In this document: one piece after another, positions 26,925-33,546 of the stretch | Layout of the letters: every line of letters starts with the position of its first letter | How positions within the stretch are numbered: the stretch's first letter is position 1 | Virus record (IMG/VR): IMGVR_UViG_3300021602_000013 | Coordinates: 1 to 36,105 of that record | Source of the DNA: a virus | Length of the DNA stretch: 36,105 nt | Strand: one strand, 5' to 3' | Position numbers and translations under genes: made by a program | The notes under the pieces: generated by a model | The model's database searches: none | What the model saw: the letters and a program-made list of their open reading frames with translations, nothing else | What the model was told of the DNA's origin: nothing

Positions 26925-27797
26925 AGTTAAGGAAGTACCACATTCAGCACAGAACTTGGCATGTGCCCTATTCTGCTTGCCGCATGTCACACATTTCGGC
27001 TTTGCTTTGACTGTGACAGGACGCTCCACGGGCCGATTGTCAGGAGTCTCACCGAGAAGTTTCAGCACGATTGTATGCTTCTCGGGTTCCATCGCGCCCA
27101 TGTAAGCAGTCTGGAACTTCTGTTCACTCTTGCTTCCCGGGACCGTGACACCCACATCATTTGCCGGCATCCAATCCATTGTGGCCATGCCATCATGTAC
27201 TTCACCAACAGATGATTGAATGTTGTTCGTGGCGCAATAGTTGTTGATTGCCGATGCCGCGGATGCCTTAACAAATTCACCTTTGCTTCGGTCAATACTA
27301 CGCATGGTGCCGCCGACATTCATGTTGTTTGTGCCGCATGTCATGCCTGCTGGAGAGGCCCAATCGCCAGACGACCCAGTGATGCCGCGATCATTGCCGT
27401 AACGTATGCCCCAAGGGTTCGGTTGATAGACAGGAGGAAGATACTGCTTCTCAAATTGAAACTCCACGCGAAGGATGCCGTCTTCCAGCTTGACACCGCG
27501 AGGGCCGTTTTCTACGGCAGCAGTACGTTCAATGAACTTGAACCGGTTGCCTTCAAGCAGGTTGTTGTTTTTGATTGAACGCTCCAGATCAATTTCCTGC
27601 CCGGCGTTCAAAATCAGTCCACCAGGACATTGGTCTTCACCGTCAATAAAGACGTTGACAACTGCGCGAACCGTGTTGAGATTTTTCAGAAGCAGGGAGT
27701 ATTCTGATCCGAACGGCACATAGACCGTGTCTTTGAATTCCCTGAGGATTTTACCATTGGCTTTTAGGCTGGCCACCAGCTTGTTTGAGTACATCAT
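26913..27797 (-). CDS. Conserved phage protein with C-terminal zinc ribbon (294 aa)
   Basis: The N-terminal domain 'ASLKANGKILREFKDTVYVP', 'FGSEYSLLLKNLNTVRAVVN', 'VFIDGEDQCPGGLILNAGQE' is a beta-rich unit I recall from phage and bacterial proteins of unknown function. A Gly/Asn-rich linker (about 120-240) follows, then a zinc ribbon 'CVTCGKQNRAHAKFCAECG' (about 270-288). The long leader starts with a hairpin at the predicted late start site. Late promoter and composition suggest a virion or late accessory protein. Two adjacent ATG codons open the gene. Confidence 0.65.
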   Translation of the reverse strand: MMYSNKLVASLKANGKILREFKDTVYVPFGSEYSLLLKNLNTVRAVVNVFIDGEDQCPGGLILNAGQEIDLERSIKNNNLLEGNRFKFIERTAAVENGPRGVKLEDGILRVEFQFEKQYLPPVYQPNPWGIRYGNDRGITGSSGDWASPAGMTCGTNNMNVGGTMRSIDRSKGEFVKASAASAINNYCATNNIQSSVGEVHDGMATMDWMPANDVGVTVPGSKSEQKFQTAYMGAMEPEKHTIVLKLLGETPDNRPVERPVTVKAKPKCVTCGKQNRAHAKFCAECGTSLTLFA

Positions 27798-27876
27798 ATT
27801 TTCCTTTTACTGCGTACAGACTAAACGCATAAATTAAAGTCTGTGGGTTGTAGGACCATCCTACAAATCTATTTAG
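27798..27876 (-). promoter_or_regulatory. Late promoter with a 5'-terminal hairpin leader
   Basis: CTAAATA (27870-27876). The predicted +1 (27863) lies inside an 8-bp perfect stem TTGTAGGA / TCCTACAA with a 3-base loop (27848-27866), so the RNA starts with at least five paired bases. A second stem ACAGACT / AGTCTGT follows. AAAAGGAAAAT precedes ATG. Confidence 0.6.
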
Positions 27877-27896
27877 TGCCGGATACCGACTCTATT

Positions 27897-28739
27897 TTAT
27901 TCTACGTCCCATTTACCTACTCTGAAGAAATTGAAACCATCACGCGGAGAAACTACTCCGGTTGTCACCATGTTCATTGATTCCTTTTTGTACTCTCGCT
28001 CAAACAGCGATTTACATGGATTTGTATTCTCCAATATAATCACAACTGCACGGTCGTTCTCGTCCTGAAACCAATACTCAGTGGAGCGTTTCACCCTGAA
28101 CATCTTCAATGGGCGAAGATTATGCGCCGCAGTTCTTTGGAACCGATCCGGATCATGCTGGGCCAAACCGCGCACCATGTCGGCAAACGCCGTGTCGTAT
28201 TCATAAAACTCAGGAAGTCTGAATACCAATGGTAGAACCTTCTCAGTGAATAACTTGCCATCACCATGAATAAACTTGCGTAGATCCTCGCGGAACGGAC
28301 TCAGTTTGATTTCTTTTAGCGCCAGGATGATGAACTTCTTTCTGTAGAAATCCCTGATGGTATCGGCATATACCCGATCTTCTTCGGTGATACACTTGAA
28401 CAGGTTCGGATCGGTAAGAGTGGTGATCATTGGTTGGGCCGCTAACTCTTTGTTTTTACGAATACGATACCATGCGGTACTAAGGGCCAATAGATCCTCA
28501 GTTGATTCGCTAATGGTATACCTCTTCACATATGGATCACTATGGGTATTTTCACCTTCCCACCATATCTTTGATTGGGCTGATTGCGCGGCAACGGAGA
28601 TGCCAGTGGTATAGGTTCCTGCAAATGGATCATACGCCGAAGGGAAGGTTGGGGTACATGATTTTATTGCCCGAAGTTTTGCTAATACAGAAGAAGAATC
28701 TACGGTAATACCCGTGCTAAATTGATCGCCAGCAGCCAT
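27897..28739 (-). CDS. Conserved T4-like protein, unknown function (280 aa)
   Basis: 'MAAGDQFSTGITVDSSSVL', 'SAQSKIWWEGENTHSDPYVK', 'YRIRKNKELAAQPMITTLTD', 'DTIRDFYRKKFIILALKEIK', 'LSPFREDLRKFIHGDG', 'LPLVFRLPEFYEYDTAFA', 'LKMFRVKRSTEYWF'. I remember a family like this in cyanophage-type T4-like genomes near uvsX/uvsY, never assigned. A sigma70-like promoter and TAGGAATTCAC before ATG indicate early or middle expression. Confidence 0.65.
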   Translation of the reverse strand: MAAGDQFSTGITVDSSSVLAKLRAIKSCTPTFPSAYDPFAGTYTTGISVAAQSAQSKIWWEGENTHSDPYVKRYTISESTEDLLALSTAWYRIRKNKELAAQPMITTLTDPNLFKCITEEDRVYADTIRDFYRKKFIILALKEIKLSPFREDLRKFIHGDGKLFTEKVLPLVFRLPEFYEYDTAFADMVRGLAQHDPDRFQRTAAHNLRPLKMFRVKRSTEYWFQDENDRAVVIILENTNPCKSLFEREYKKESMNMVTTGVVSPRDGFNFFRVGKWDVE

Positions 28740-28762
28740 GTGAATTCCTAAGAGTTTGAATG

Positions 28763-28791
28763 ATTATAACAGAGAAGCCGGTGTATTACAA
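28763..28791 (-). promoter_or_regulatory. Sigma70-like promoter of the 280-aa gene
   Basis: TTGTAA (28786-28791), 17 bp, TATAAT (28763-28768). Confidence 0.6.
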
Positions 28792-28803
28792 CGCCGGTTT
28801 AAC

Positions 28804-29637
28804 CTAAAGAGTGATGTCTTCCATGTCCGCGTAATACCACCCTGCCCATTTCATACTATCACTTAGACAGTGGGCCCTAACCGTACCTTCACAGAGACTA
28901 TTCTTATCAGCAGCTTCCCGAATAGTACCAAATAATCCGAGAGGGGTACACACTGCCCTAGCCTGTCCGTGCCTGGCGCCGCGCGCCATATTATTTTTCC
29001 GCTGCTCTGCTGCATCTTTGCCAAATATTTCTTCCCATGTCTTGCCCTTTTTAGCATTGGACATCTTACTGATCTGCTCATTTGTCATACTTCTGCCGGT
29101 TAATTTGGATCGCACTTTTTCTGTTCTTTCGAAGGAATGCTTTGCGCCAATTTGATGGTCATTTCCGGCCTTCTTTCGTGATGCAGCCATGTTGGCCAAT
29201 CGTGGGTCAGAATCCTTCGAAAGGCCCTTATTCCATGGGATCTTTCCAGTCATTGTCCTACTCCTATATTCTTTGAACGCAGCAGACCTAATCTTCCCTC
29301 GCATCTTTTTCTTAGTTTCTTCAGTATGACCGGAGTTCTTCCATCTACCCCTTTCATTGGTTTTCTGATAGTGCTTGTTTAAACACAGGGGAGATAGAAA
29401 GTTTTCCTTAATTAATTCCTGTTCAAAATCATATGCGTCATCTGCTAAATAGAACTCCGCAATTATTTCATAAATAAATTGATTGAAGATGGGTGCAATG
29501 TGCTTGGATGAGGTAAAATAATGATACCCTAGGTCTTGTCCCGCCGGAATGCCCAAACCTACATTTTTATATCGATAACCGAAATAAAACTCATCGGTAT
29601 CGGGATTTGTCAGCTTATACACATATGGTAGTATCAT
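28804..29637 (-). CDS. GIY-YIG homing endonuclease with NUMOD repeats, next to uvsY
   Basis: 277 residues. GIY-YIG variant 'PYVYKLTNPDTDEFYFGYRY' (4-23), helices with 'FIYEIIAEFYLADDAYDFEQ' carrying the metal-binding Glu, then basic NUMOD-type repeats ('GHTEETKKKMRGKIRSAAFK', 'SDPRLANMAASRKKAG', 'GRSMTNEQISKMSNAKKGKT'), and a C-terminal helix-turn-helix recognition module ('PLGLFGTIREAADKNSLCEG' then TVRAHC). The start ATG 29637 lies in the 3' arm of a hairpin that also holds the ribosome site. It stops with TAG. Confidence 0.9.
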   Translation of the reverse strand: MILPYVYKLTNPDTDEFYFGYRYKNVGLGIPAGQDLGYHYFTSSKHIAPIFNQFIYEIIAEFYLADDAYDFEQELIKENFLSPLCLNKHYQKTNERGRWKNSGHTEETKKKMRGKIRSAAFKEYRSRTMTGKIPWNKGLSKDSDPRLANMAASRKKAGNDHQIGAKHSFERTEKVRSKLTGRSMTNEQISKMSNAKKGKTWEEIFGKDAAEQRKNNMARGARHGQARAVCTPLGLFGTIREAADKNSLCEGTVRAHCLSDSMKWAGWYYADMEDITL

Positions 29638-29661
29638 ATTATCTCCTATGATACTATTTAG
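29630..29661 (-). promoter_or_regulatory. Late promoter inside a hairpin that masks the ribosome site and start codon
   Basis: CTAAATA (29655-29661). Perfect 8-bp inverted repeat AGTATCAT (29648-29655) and ATGATACT (29630-29637) with loop AGGAGATAAT: the Shine-Dalgarno is in the loop and the ATG in the 3' arm. Expected late +1 is 29648, which removes the 5' arm from late RNA. Confidence 0.7.
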
Positions 29662-29696
29662 TCCATTCGTGTCTAAACCCTTTATTACCCATCAGT

Positions 29697-30155
29697 TTAA
29701 CCAATTTCAGTTAGTTCCATGCCGGCAGTTCGTAAGCGGGTAATGTGTCCTAAGGCGAATGACTTTTGTTCAAGTCCTTTGATCAGACCCAAATATTGGT
29801 TACGCAGAAACGCCACGGAGTTGATGATTGTCTCAAAGTCAATCACCTCGTCCTCACCTTCCATATACTTCTCAGCATCACGACTGGACAGTGCCCGATT
29901 GTATGCCTCAAGATACTTTTGGAAATGCTTACGCCGAATCTTGCGTAGTTGTAGGTTAAGAAAATTGAGCACCGCTTCCACTTCTTGGAGTTGGTTAAAG
30001 CGATGCTCTGTGATGCCCGGAAGGGACGCGACATTCTTCTCTACATTACCTTTGATGCCACAGTCAAACTTTGCCACGGCAAGTTCTGCCTCAAAGTGAC
30101 TGATGAAATCCGGAATTGTAGAAAGGTCTGTGCTGACGCGAGTGTGCCAATTCAT
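29697..30155 (-). CDS. uvsY: UvsY recombination mediator
   Basis: 152 residues, slightly longer than T4 UvsY (137). Helical throughout, with 'IEGNVEK'-like N-terminal part here 'DCGIKGNVEKNVASLPGITE', 'LNFLNLQLRKIRRKHFQKYL', 'VIDFETIINSVAFLRNQYLG' and 'IKGLEQKSFALGHITRLRTA' then GMELTEIG. The last two follow the usual UvsY C-terminus that ends in a Thr-Lys/Arg-Leu-Arg-x-Ala-Gly helix. UvsY loads UvsX onto gp32-coated single-strand DNA. It starts directly after the stop of the acidic linker gene (TAAATG), in the uvsX-linker-uvsY order known from related genomes. Confidence 0.85.
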   Translation of the reverse strand: MNWHTRVSTDLSTIPDFISHFEAELAVAKFDCGIKGNVEKNVASLPGITEHRFNQLQEVEAVLNFLNLQLRKIRRKHFQKYLEAYNRALSSRDAEKYMEGEDEVIDFETIINSVAFLRNQYLGLIKGLEQKSFALGHITRLRTAGMELTEIG

Positions 30156-30395
30156 TTAGTCCCATTCGTCAAGGTCTTCATCTTCTTCTTCTTCGTCGGG
30201 TTCATGCTGTTCCACATAGAACTTCAAAGCACCAAGAATATCTTTGTCACCACGAAAGGCTTCTTTGATATCTGTCGCCTCATAATCATTGTCAATCAAC
30301 ATATTGACCAGAGTATCCGCGGCATCTTTGCGCTCGTTCATATCTACATGGGAACGCAGAGCGTCCCATACTTCTGCAACTAAATCTAGGCTCAT
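30156..30395 (-). CDS. Small acidic protein between uvsX and uvsY (79 aa)
   Basis: 'MSLDLVAEVWDALRSHVDMN' and 'LIDNDYEATDIKEAFRGDK' form helices; the end is strongly acidic (EEEEDEDLDEWD). The start overlaps the uvsX stop (ATGA). Similar small proteins sit at the same place in related T4-like phages as I recall. The acidic tail could act as a DNA mimic or contact recombination proteins; that is inference. Confidence 0.7.
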   Translation of the reverse strand: MSLDLVAEVWDALRSHVDMNERKDAADTLVNMLIDNDYEATDIKEAFRGDKDILGALKFYVEQHEPDEEEEDEDLDEWD

Positions 30396-31453
30396 ACTGT
30401 TTCCTCTTCAGGTTGTACAATACTTATCCCAGATCCTTTCTTTTGTTGCTCATCCATCACGGTATCTAAACAGTTGTCATCGTTGCGTTCCCAACCCTTG
30501 CGGAATTTCTTGATGATTTCTCCGTCAACCGTGGTGAACACCAGAGAGTTGCCTTCCTTCTTCAACAGATTTGCTTTCTCAAACATATCTACCAGACCGG
30601 AGTAAGGACTCATACCAGTGGCATACGGAATCTGAACCTGAACAGTTTCAAACGGCTTCGCATATCGTGTTTTCATAATCTTACATGCCGCACGAATACC
30701 AAGAACGTCAGTTACCTTGTTGCCATCCTCGTCAACCTTCAACTTGAGTTTCTTCATGGCCACAACGATACTGGACGCATAGACGAATCCCTGACCACCA
30801 GAGATTTTATCATCTGGATCAAACATATCCTGTGAGGCGTATGTGTGATTCGTGCAGACCAGACCGACATTGTGTGAGCCGAGCAACATCACAGAGTTGC
30901 GAACCAGTGAGGTCAGTGCCTTAGGTTTACGTCCCATGTCACCCTTCATGTCACCTGCTTCAAACTGATTCACATCAGTCGGAGTCAACAACATACCAAG
31001 TGAGTCAATGACGAATAGAACCTTAGGTTTGCTTTCTGTTGGCATCTCTTTGTATTCCTTCATGAATTCAGAAATGGTTTTTGCCACATCGTCAATCATT
31101 GCCATGTTCAGTTTTAGTAGTTTTGACTCTGATGTATCAACACCAAGATCAGTCAACCACTTTTCATCAAGGGCATTCTCCGAGTCAATAAGGACAACAT
31201 AGATGCCTTGCTTCTGTGCGTTGCGAATCAGATTACCTGAGCAAATGAAACTCTTGCCTGATCCTGATTCTCCTGCAAATACGGTTACCTTACCAAGAGG
31301 AATACCTCTGTTGAAGTCTCCGCTGATAAGGTAATTAAGGGCATGGTTGCCCGTGCTGATCCAATCAGTTGGATCGTTGTATCCGATGCTTAGTCCTTCA
31401 ATGGACTTTGTAATGCTTTTCCTGAACTTACTGATGTCAAAGGGCTTAGCCAT
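30392..31453 (-). CDS. uvsX: RecA-like recombinase UvsX
   Basis: 353 residues. 'YLISGDFNRGIPLGKVTVFA' leads to Walker A 'GESGSGKS' (about 56-63). 'VVLIDSENALDEKWL' is the RecA-type A2 segment, Walker B 'VLFVIDSLGMLLTP' (about 146-159), 'GDMGRKPKALTSLVRN' the L1 region, 'LVCTNHTYASQDMFDPDDKI' then SGG the L2 region. UvsX catalyses strand exchange for recombination-dependent replication. AAGGAAAAAACCC precedes ATG 31453. The 5' end overlaps the HNH gene by 8 bases, so the two are physically linked. Confidence 0.95.
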   Translation of the reverse strand: MAKPFDISKFRKSITKSIEGLSIGYNDPTDWISTGNHALNYLISGDFNRGIPLGKVTVFAGESGSGKSFICSGNLIRNAQKQGIYVVLIDSENALDEKWLTDLGVDTSESKLLKLNMAMIDDVAKTISEFMKEYKEMPTESKPKVLFVIDSLGMLLTPTDVNQFEAGDMKGDMGRKPKALTSLVRNSVMLLGSHNVGLVCTNHTYASQDMFDPDDKISGGQGFVYASSIVVAMKKLKLKVDEDGNKVTDVLGIRAACKIMKTRYAKPFETVQVQIPYATGMSPYSGLVDMFEKANLLKKEGNSLVFTTVDGEIIKKFRKGWERNDDNCLDTVMDEQQKKGSGISIVQPEEETV

Positions 31454-31949
31454 GGGTTTTTTCCTTAATATAATTCATAATTTTCTCCAATTCGTCATAA
31501 GTCATATCTGACTTTAGTTTATTTGCTCTCCAAGAGATAATAAAAACATTTCCTGGCACATAACCAAGTTCCGGGATAACCTTGTCAATAGTAGCTTTAC
31601 AAGGATCCCTGAGATGTCCATTTTTACCTCCCCAACCATAATTTAATTTGATACCTAATATCGGACAGAATTCAGGCTGCTCAATATCAGATAGTTGAAT
31701 TGTAAATGGAATACCCCTTTTCTGCGCCTGCTGTTTTCGTGACCTAAACTGCCAACTTAGTGTATTTTCAAGAGAGCGATAACGATCCCGATCTATAGAG
31801 TATAACTCATTCCGTGAACATTCAACACACATATGGGTAGACACAAACCGATCTGCAACATGACCTCTCCTGCAGGATTTTCCTGTATGATACGTTGACT
31901 CTCCGGCGAGAACTGCCAGGTCACGCTCGGAGCATCTTCTATTAGCCAT
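31446..31949 (-). CDS. HNH-type homing endonuclease upstream of uvsX
   Basis: 167 residues from ATG 31949. N-terminal zinc-like Cys/His set 'YHTGKSCRRGHVADRF' and 'HMCVECSRNE' (about 24-52). The nuclease part has 'PEFCPILGIKLNYGW', 'ATIDKVIPELGYVPGNVFII' then SWRANKLKSD. The 'D-K/R-x..GYVxGNVxxISWRANxLKSD' pattern is typical of phage HNH and related enzymes. The C-terminus (KTHG) overlaps the uvsX start by 8 bases, which suggests insertion exactly at the gene border. It overlaps or abuts the BPSL0761-like gene upstream; the TTG start at 31961 is less likely. Confidence 0.85.
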   Translation of the reverse strand: MANRRCSERDLAVLAGESTYHTGKSCRRGHVADRFVSTHMCVECSRNELYSIDRDRYRSLENTLSWQFRSRKQQAQKRGIPFTIQLSDIEQPEFCPILGIKLNYGWGGKNGHLRDPCKATIDKVIPELGYVPGNVFIISWRANKLKSDMTYDELEKIMNYIKEKTHG

Positions 31950-31957
31950 GTTTTCTT

Positions 31958-32185
31958 TCAATTAGTGTGTAGCCGTGAAATTGTCCACGGCACTTTGTTC
32001 AGCAGATCAGGGCATTGATCAGACATTTTTTCAAAGTCATAATCGCTTGGGTAATGCCTCAAGGCGCCTCTGGCTCTGTCTCGTACTATGCTCGGTACCC
32101 GGGGCGTTTTGCCCGGATCACATAGTTCTTCCAATAGTTTCTTACCCGCTTTCAGGGCCCGAAACCTTTCGTCCGGTAGGGTCAT
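31958..32185 (-). CDS. BPSL0761-like small protein (75 aa)
   Basis: 'MTLPDERFRALKAGKKLLEE' then 'LCDPGKTPRVPSIVRDRARG' and 'ALRHYPSDYDFEKMSDQ' resemble the BPSL0761 family of short proteobacterial proteins (T-x-P-D-E-R-x-R-A ... P-x-x-V/I-R ... L-R-H-Y-P). Related copies exist in T4-like phages as I recall. Function unknown. AGGAG precedes ATG 32185, directly after the stable hairpin behind gp32. Confidence 0.75.
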   Translation of the reverse strand: MTLPDERFRALKAGKKLLEELCDPGKTPRVPSIVRDRARGALRHYPSDYDFEKMSDQCPDLLNKVPWTISRLHTN

Positions 32186-32199
32186 AGTATTCTCCTGAG

Positions 32200-32220
32200 A
32201 TAGGGGCCGAAGCCCCCTAT
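32200..32220 (-). terminator. CUUCGG hairpin behind gene 32
   Basis: ATAGGGGGC-TTCG-GCCCCTAT on the minus strand, starting 4 bases after the gp32 stop. Stable tetraloop, one bulged G, no T-run. More likely an RNA-stability or partial terminator element; T4 gene 32 also has a 3' hairpin. Confidence 0.6.
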
Positions 32221-32224
32221 TGGA

Positions 32225-33193
32225 TTAGGCAGTTTTCTGACGCGAACGAATCAGCGCAAGAATGTCAGCGGCTTTGTCGCCGCCTGTTGCCTTAGTCACC
32301 ACGACTGGTGCCTCTGCTGCCTTCACATCATCTTCCCATGCTTCAGGCGCTTTAGATGCCGGAGCCGTTTCTGCTGCCGGAGCCGATGTACCAGCAGGAG
32401 CGTCAAGCCCCCATGGACGATAGTATTGACCCCAACGTTCCAGATCATACGGCTTGCCGTCAACGGATGCATCAAACATTTCCTTGATGATACGCAGTTC
32501 TGCTTCACCTGGCTTCTTCGGCAGAAAGGAAGCAAGATTGAACAGTTTGTGTGTTTCAATCGCGGCTTGTTCAGCATCGGTCAGTGCCGATTCTTTACGT
32601 GCCCATGTGCTTGTGGAGTAATCCGCATAACCACCCTTGGATGTTTTCTTGATGTTCAGATCAAGACCACGAAGGTAGTCAGTTGGCAGTTCTTCCATTT
32701 CCGGATCCATCAGCGAAGCCTTCACAATGGTGAAGATTTGCGGAGAGATGATGAAGCGACGAATCGGATTTGCCGGTGTTTCGTCATCACCAATTGGATT
32801 TGCCCGAACAAAACCTTGGAACAGATAAGCACGTTTCTTCCAGTACTTGTTTGCCAGTTCCTTGAGAGTTTCATCCTTGTACCACGGGCGCACTTCTGCC
32901 AGAATCGGGCAGTGATACTCCGGTCCGAACATTTCCACACATGGTACCTGAACTTCCACGCGCTTCGCCGAAGGGTCACCCTTGACGCCCATAAATGGGA
33001 GTTTGATGACTTGACGTTCAACCCAAAAGTATGGGTTGCTGGTGTCGCCATCGGGTAGGAGACGGAGAGTGGTAGTGGTGCCTTCGTCGGCGTTCCAGTG
33101 TGCGTAGATTGATTTGTCACCTGTACCAGATGACTTGTTAGACTTGTTTTCTTGTGCCGCAATACGGGCACGGATTTCTGCGAGAGTTGCCAT
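32225..33193 (-). CDS. 32: Single-stranded DNA-binding protein (T4 gp32-like)
   Basis: 322 residues. N-terminal basic segment 'ATLAEIRARIAAQENKSNK', OB-fold core ('TTTLRLLPDGDTSNPYFWVE', 'CVEMFGPEYHCPI' with the zinc-type Cys/His set at about 85-97, 'YWKKRAYLFQGFVRANP', 'RRFIISPQIFTIVKASLMD'), and an Ala/Pro/Glu-rich C-terminal region ending IRSRQKTA. gp32 coats single-strand DNA and coordinates replication and recombination proteins. AAGGAAATTTATT precedes ATG. It has both an early-type and a late promoter, as expected for a protein needed throughout infection. Confidence 0.93.
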   Translation of the reverse strand: MATLAEIRARIAAQENKSNKSSGTGDKSIYAHWNADEGTTTTLRLLPDGDTSNPYFWVERQVIKLPFMGVKGDPSAKRVEVQVPCVEMFGPEYHCPILAEVRPWYKDETLKELANKYWKKRAYLFQGFVRANPIGDDETPANPIRRFIISPQIFTIVKASLMDPEMEELPTDYLRGLDLNIKKTSKGGYADYSTSTWARKESALTDAEQAAIETHKLFNLASFLPKKPGEAELRIIKEMFDASVDGKPYDLERWGQYYRPWGLDAPAGTSAPAAETAPASKAPEAWEDDVKAAEAPVVVTKATGGDKAADILALIRSRQKTA

Positions 33194-33264
33194 AATAAAT
33201 TTCCTTATATTAAGTTGGTCTTTGGTTTATATTCGCCACTCACCATGAGCGACTAACAGATGCT

Positions 33265-33293
33265 AGTATACACTTATACTTCACGCCTGTCAA
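33265..33293 (-). promoter_or_regulatory. Sigma70 promoter of gene 32
   Basis: TTGACA (33288-33293), 17 bp, TATACT (33265-33270). Leader about 65 bases. Confidence 0.75.
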
Positions 33294-33296
33294 TAT

Positions 33297-33304
33297 TATT
33301 TATC
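33297..33304 (-). promoter_or_regulatory. Late promoter GATAAATA of gene 32
   Basis: Placed 4 bases upstream of the -35 of the sigma70 promoter, so the two start sites are about 30 bases apart. Confidence 0.6.
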
Positions 33305-33309
33305 CCATC

Positions 33310-33546
33310 TCACCAGGAAATTACTTTTTCATTTACCCTAATGCATTTTGCCTCTGTGGTGTTAAGGGCAAACATGGAATCACCAATCTGCACAGCAATA
33401 CCACCGGCATTGCGGGCAACTACCATAACTGGTTCTCCGGGAATAAATCCTAGCTCACCTAGCCGATGTATAATTTGGTGCTCGTCATGTTCCACAAGAT
33501 CATGGATGACGCCACTGGTTCGCAGTGGCATCGTTGCTAGTGTCAT
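33310..33546 (-). CDS. FeoA-domain protein (78 aa)
   Basis: 'HQIIHRLGELGFIPGEPVMV' and 'VARNAGGIAVQIGDSMFALN' followed by TTEAKCIRV match the FeoA/SH3-like fold: the 'R-L-x-E-L-G-F-x-P-G-x-x-V' turn and 'G-x-x-x-x-[I/V]-x-x-x-x-[F/I]-A-L' strand are family marks. Bacterial FeoA is a small cytosolic partner of the ferrous-iron transporter FeoB; the same fold occurs in iron regulators. The start overlaps the stop of the large gene (ATGA). A phage copy could interfere with or replace the host protein; that is inference. Confidence 0.8.
   Translation of the reverse strand: MTLATMPLRTSGVIHDLVEHDEHQIIHRLGELGFIPGEPVMVVARNAGGIAVQIGDSMFALNTTEAKCIRVNEKVISW

Noticed and set aside
28761-28800. GCCGG...GCCGG pair behind the endonuclease as a terminator
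   Set aside because: It is mainly a direct repeat; only four bases can pair and the region is the promoter of the 280-aa gene.
32426-33058. 210-codon plus-strand open frame
   Set aside because: Shadow of gp32 on the other strand.
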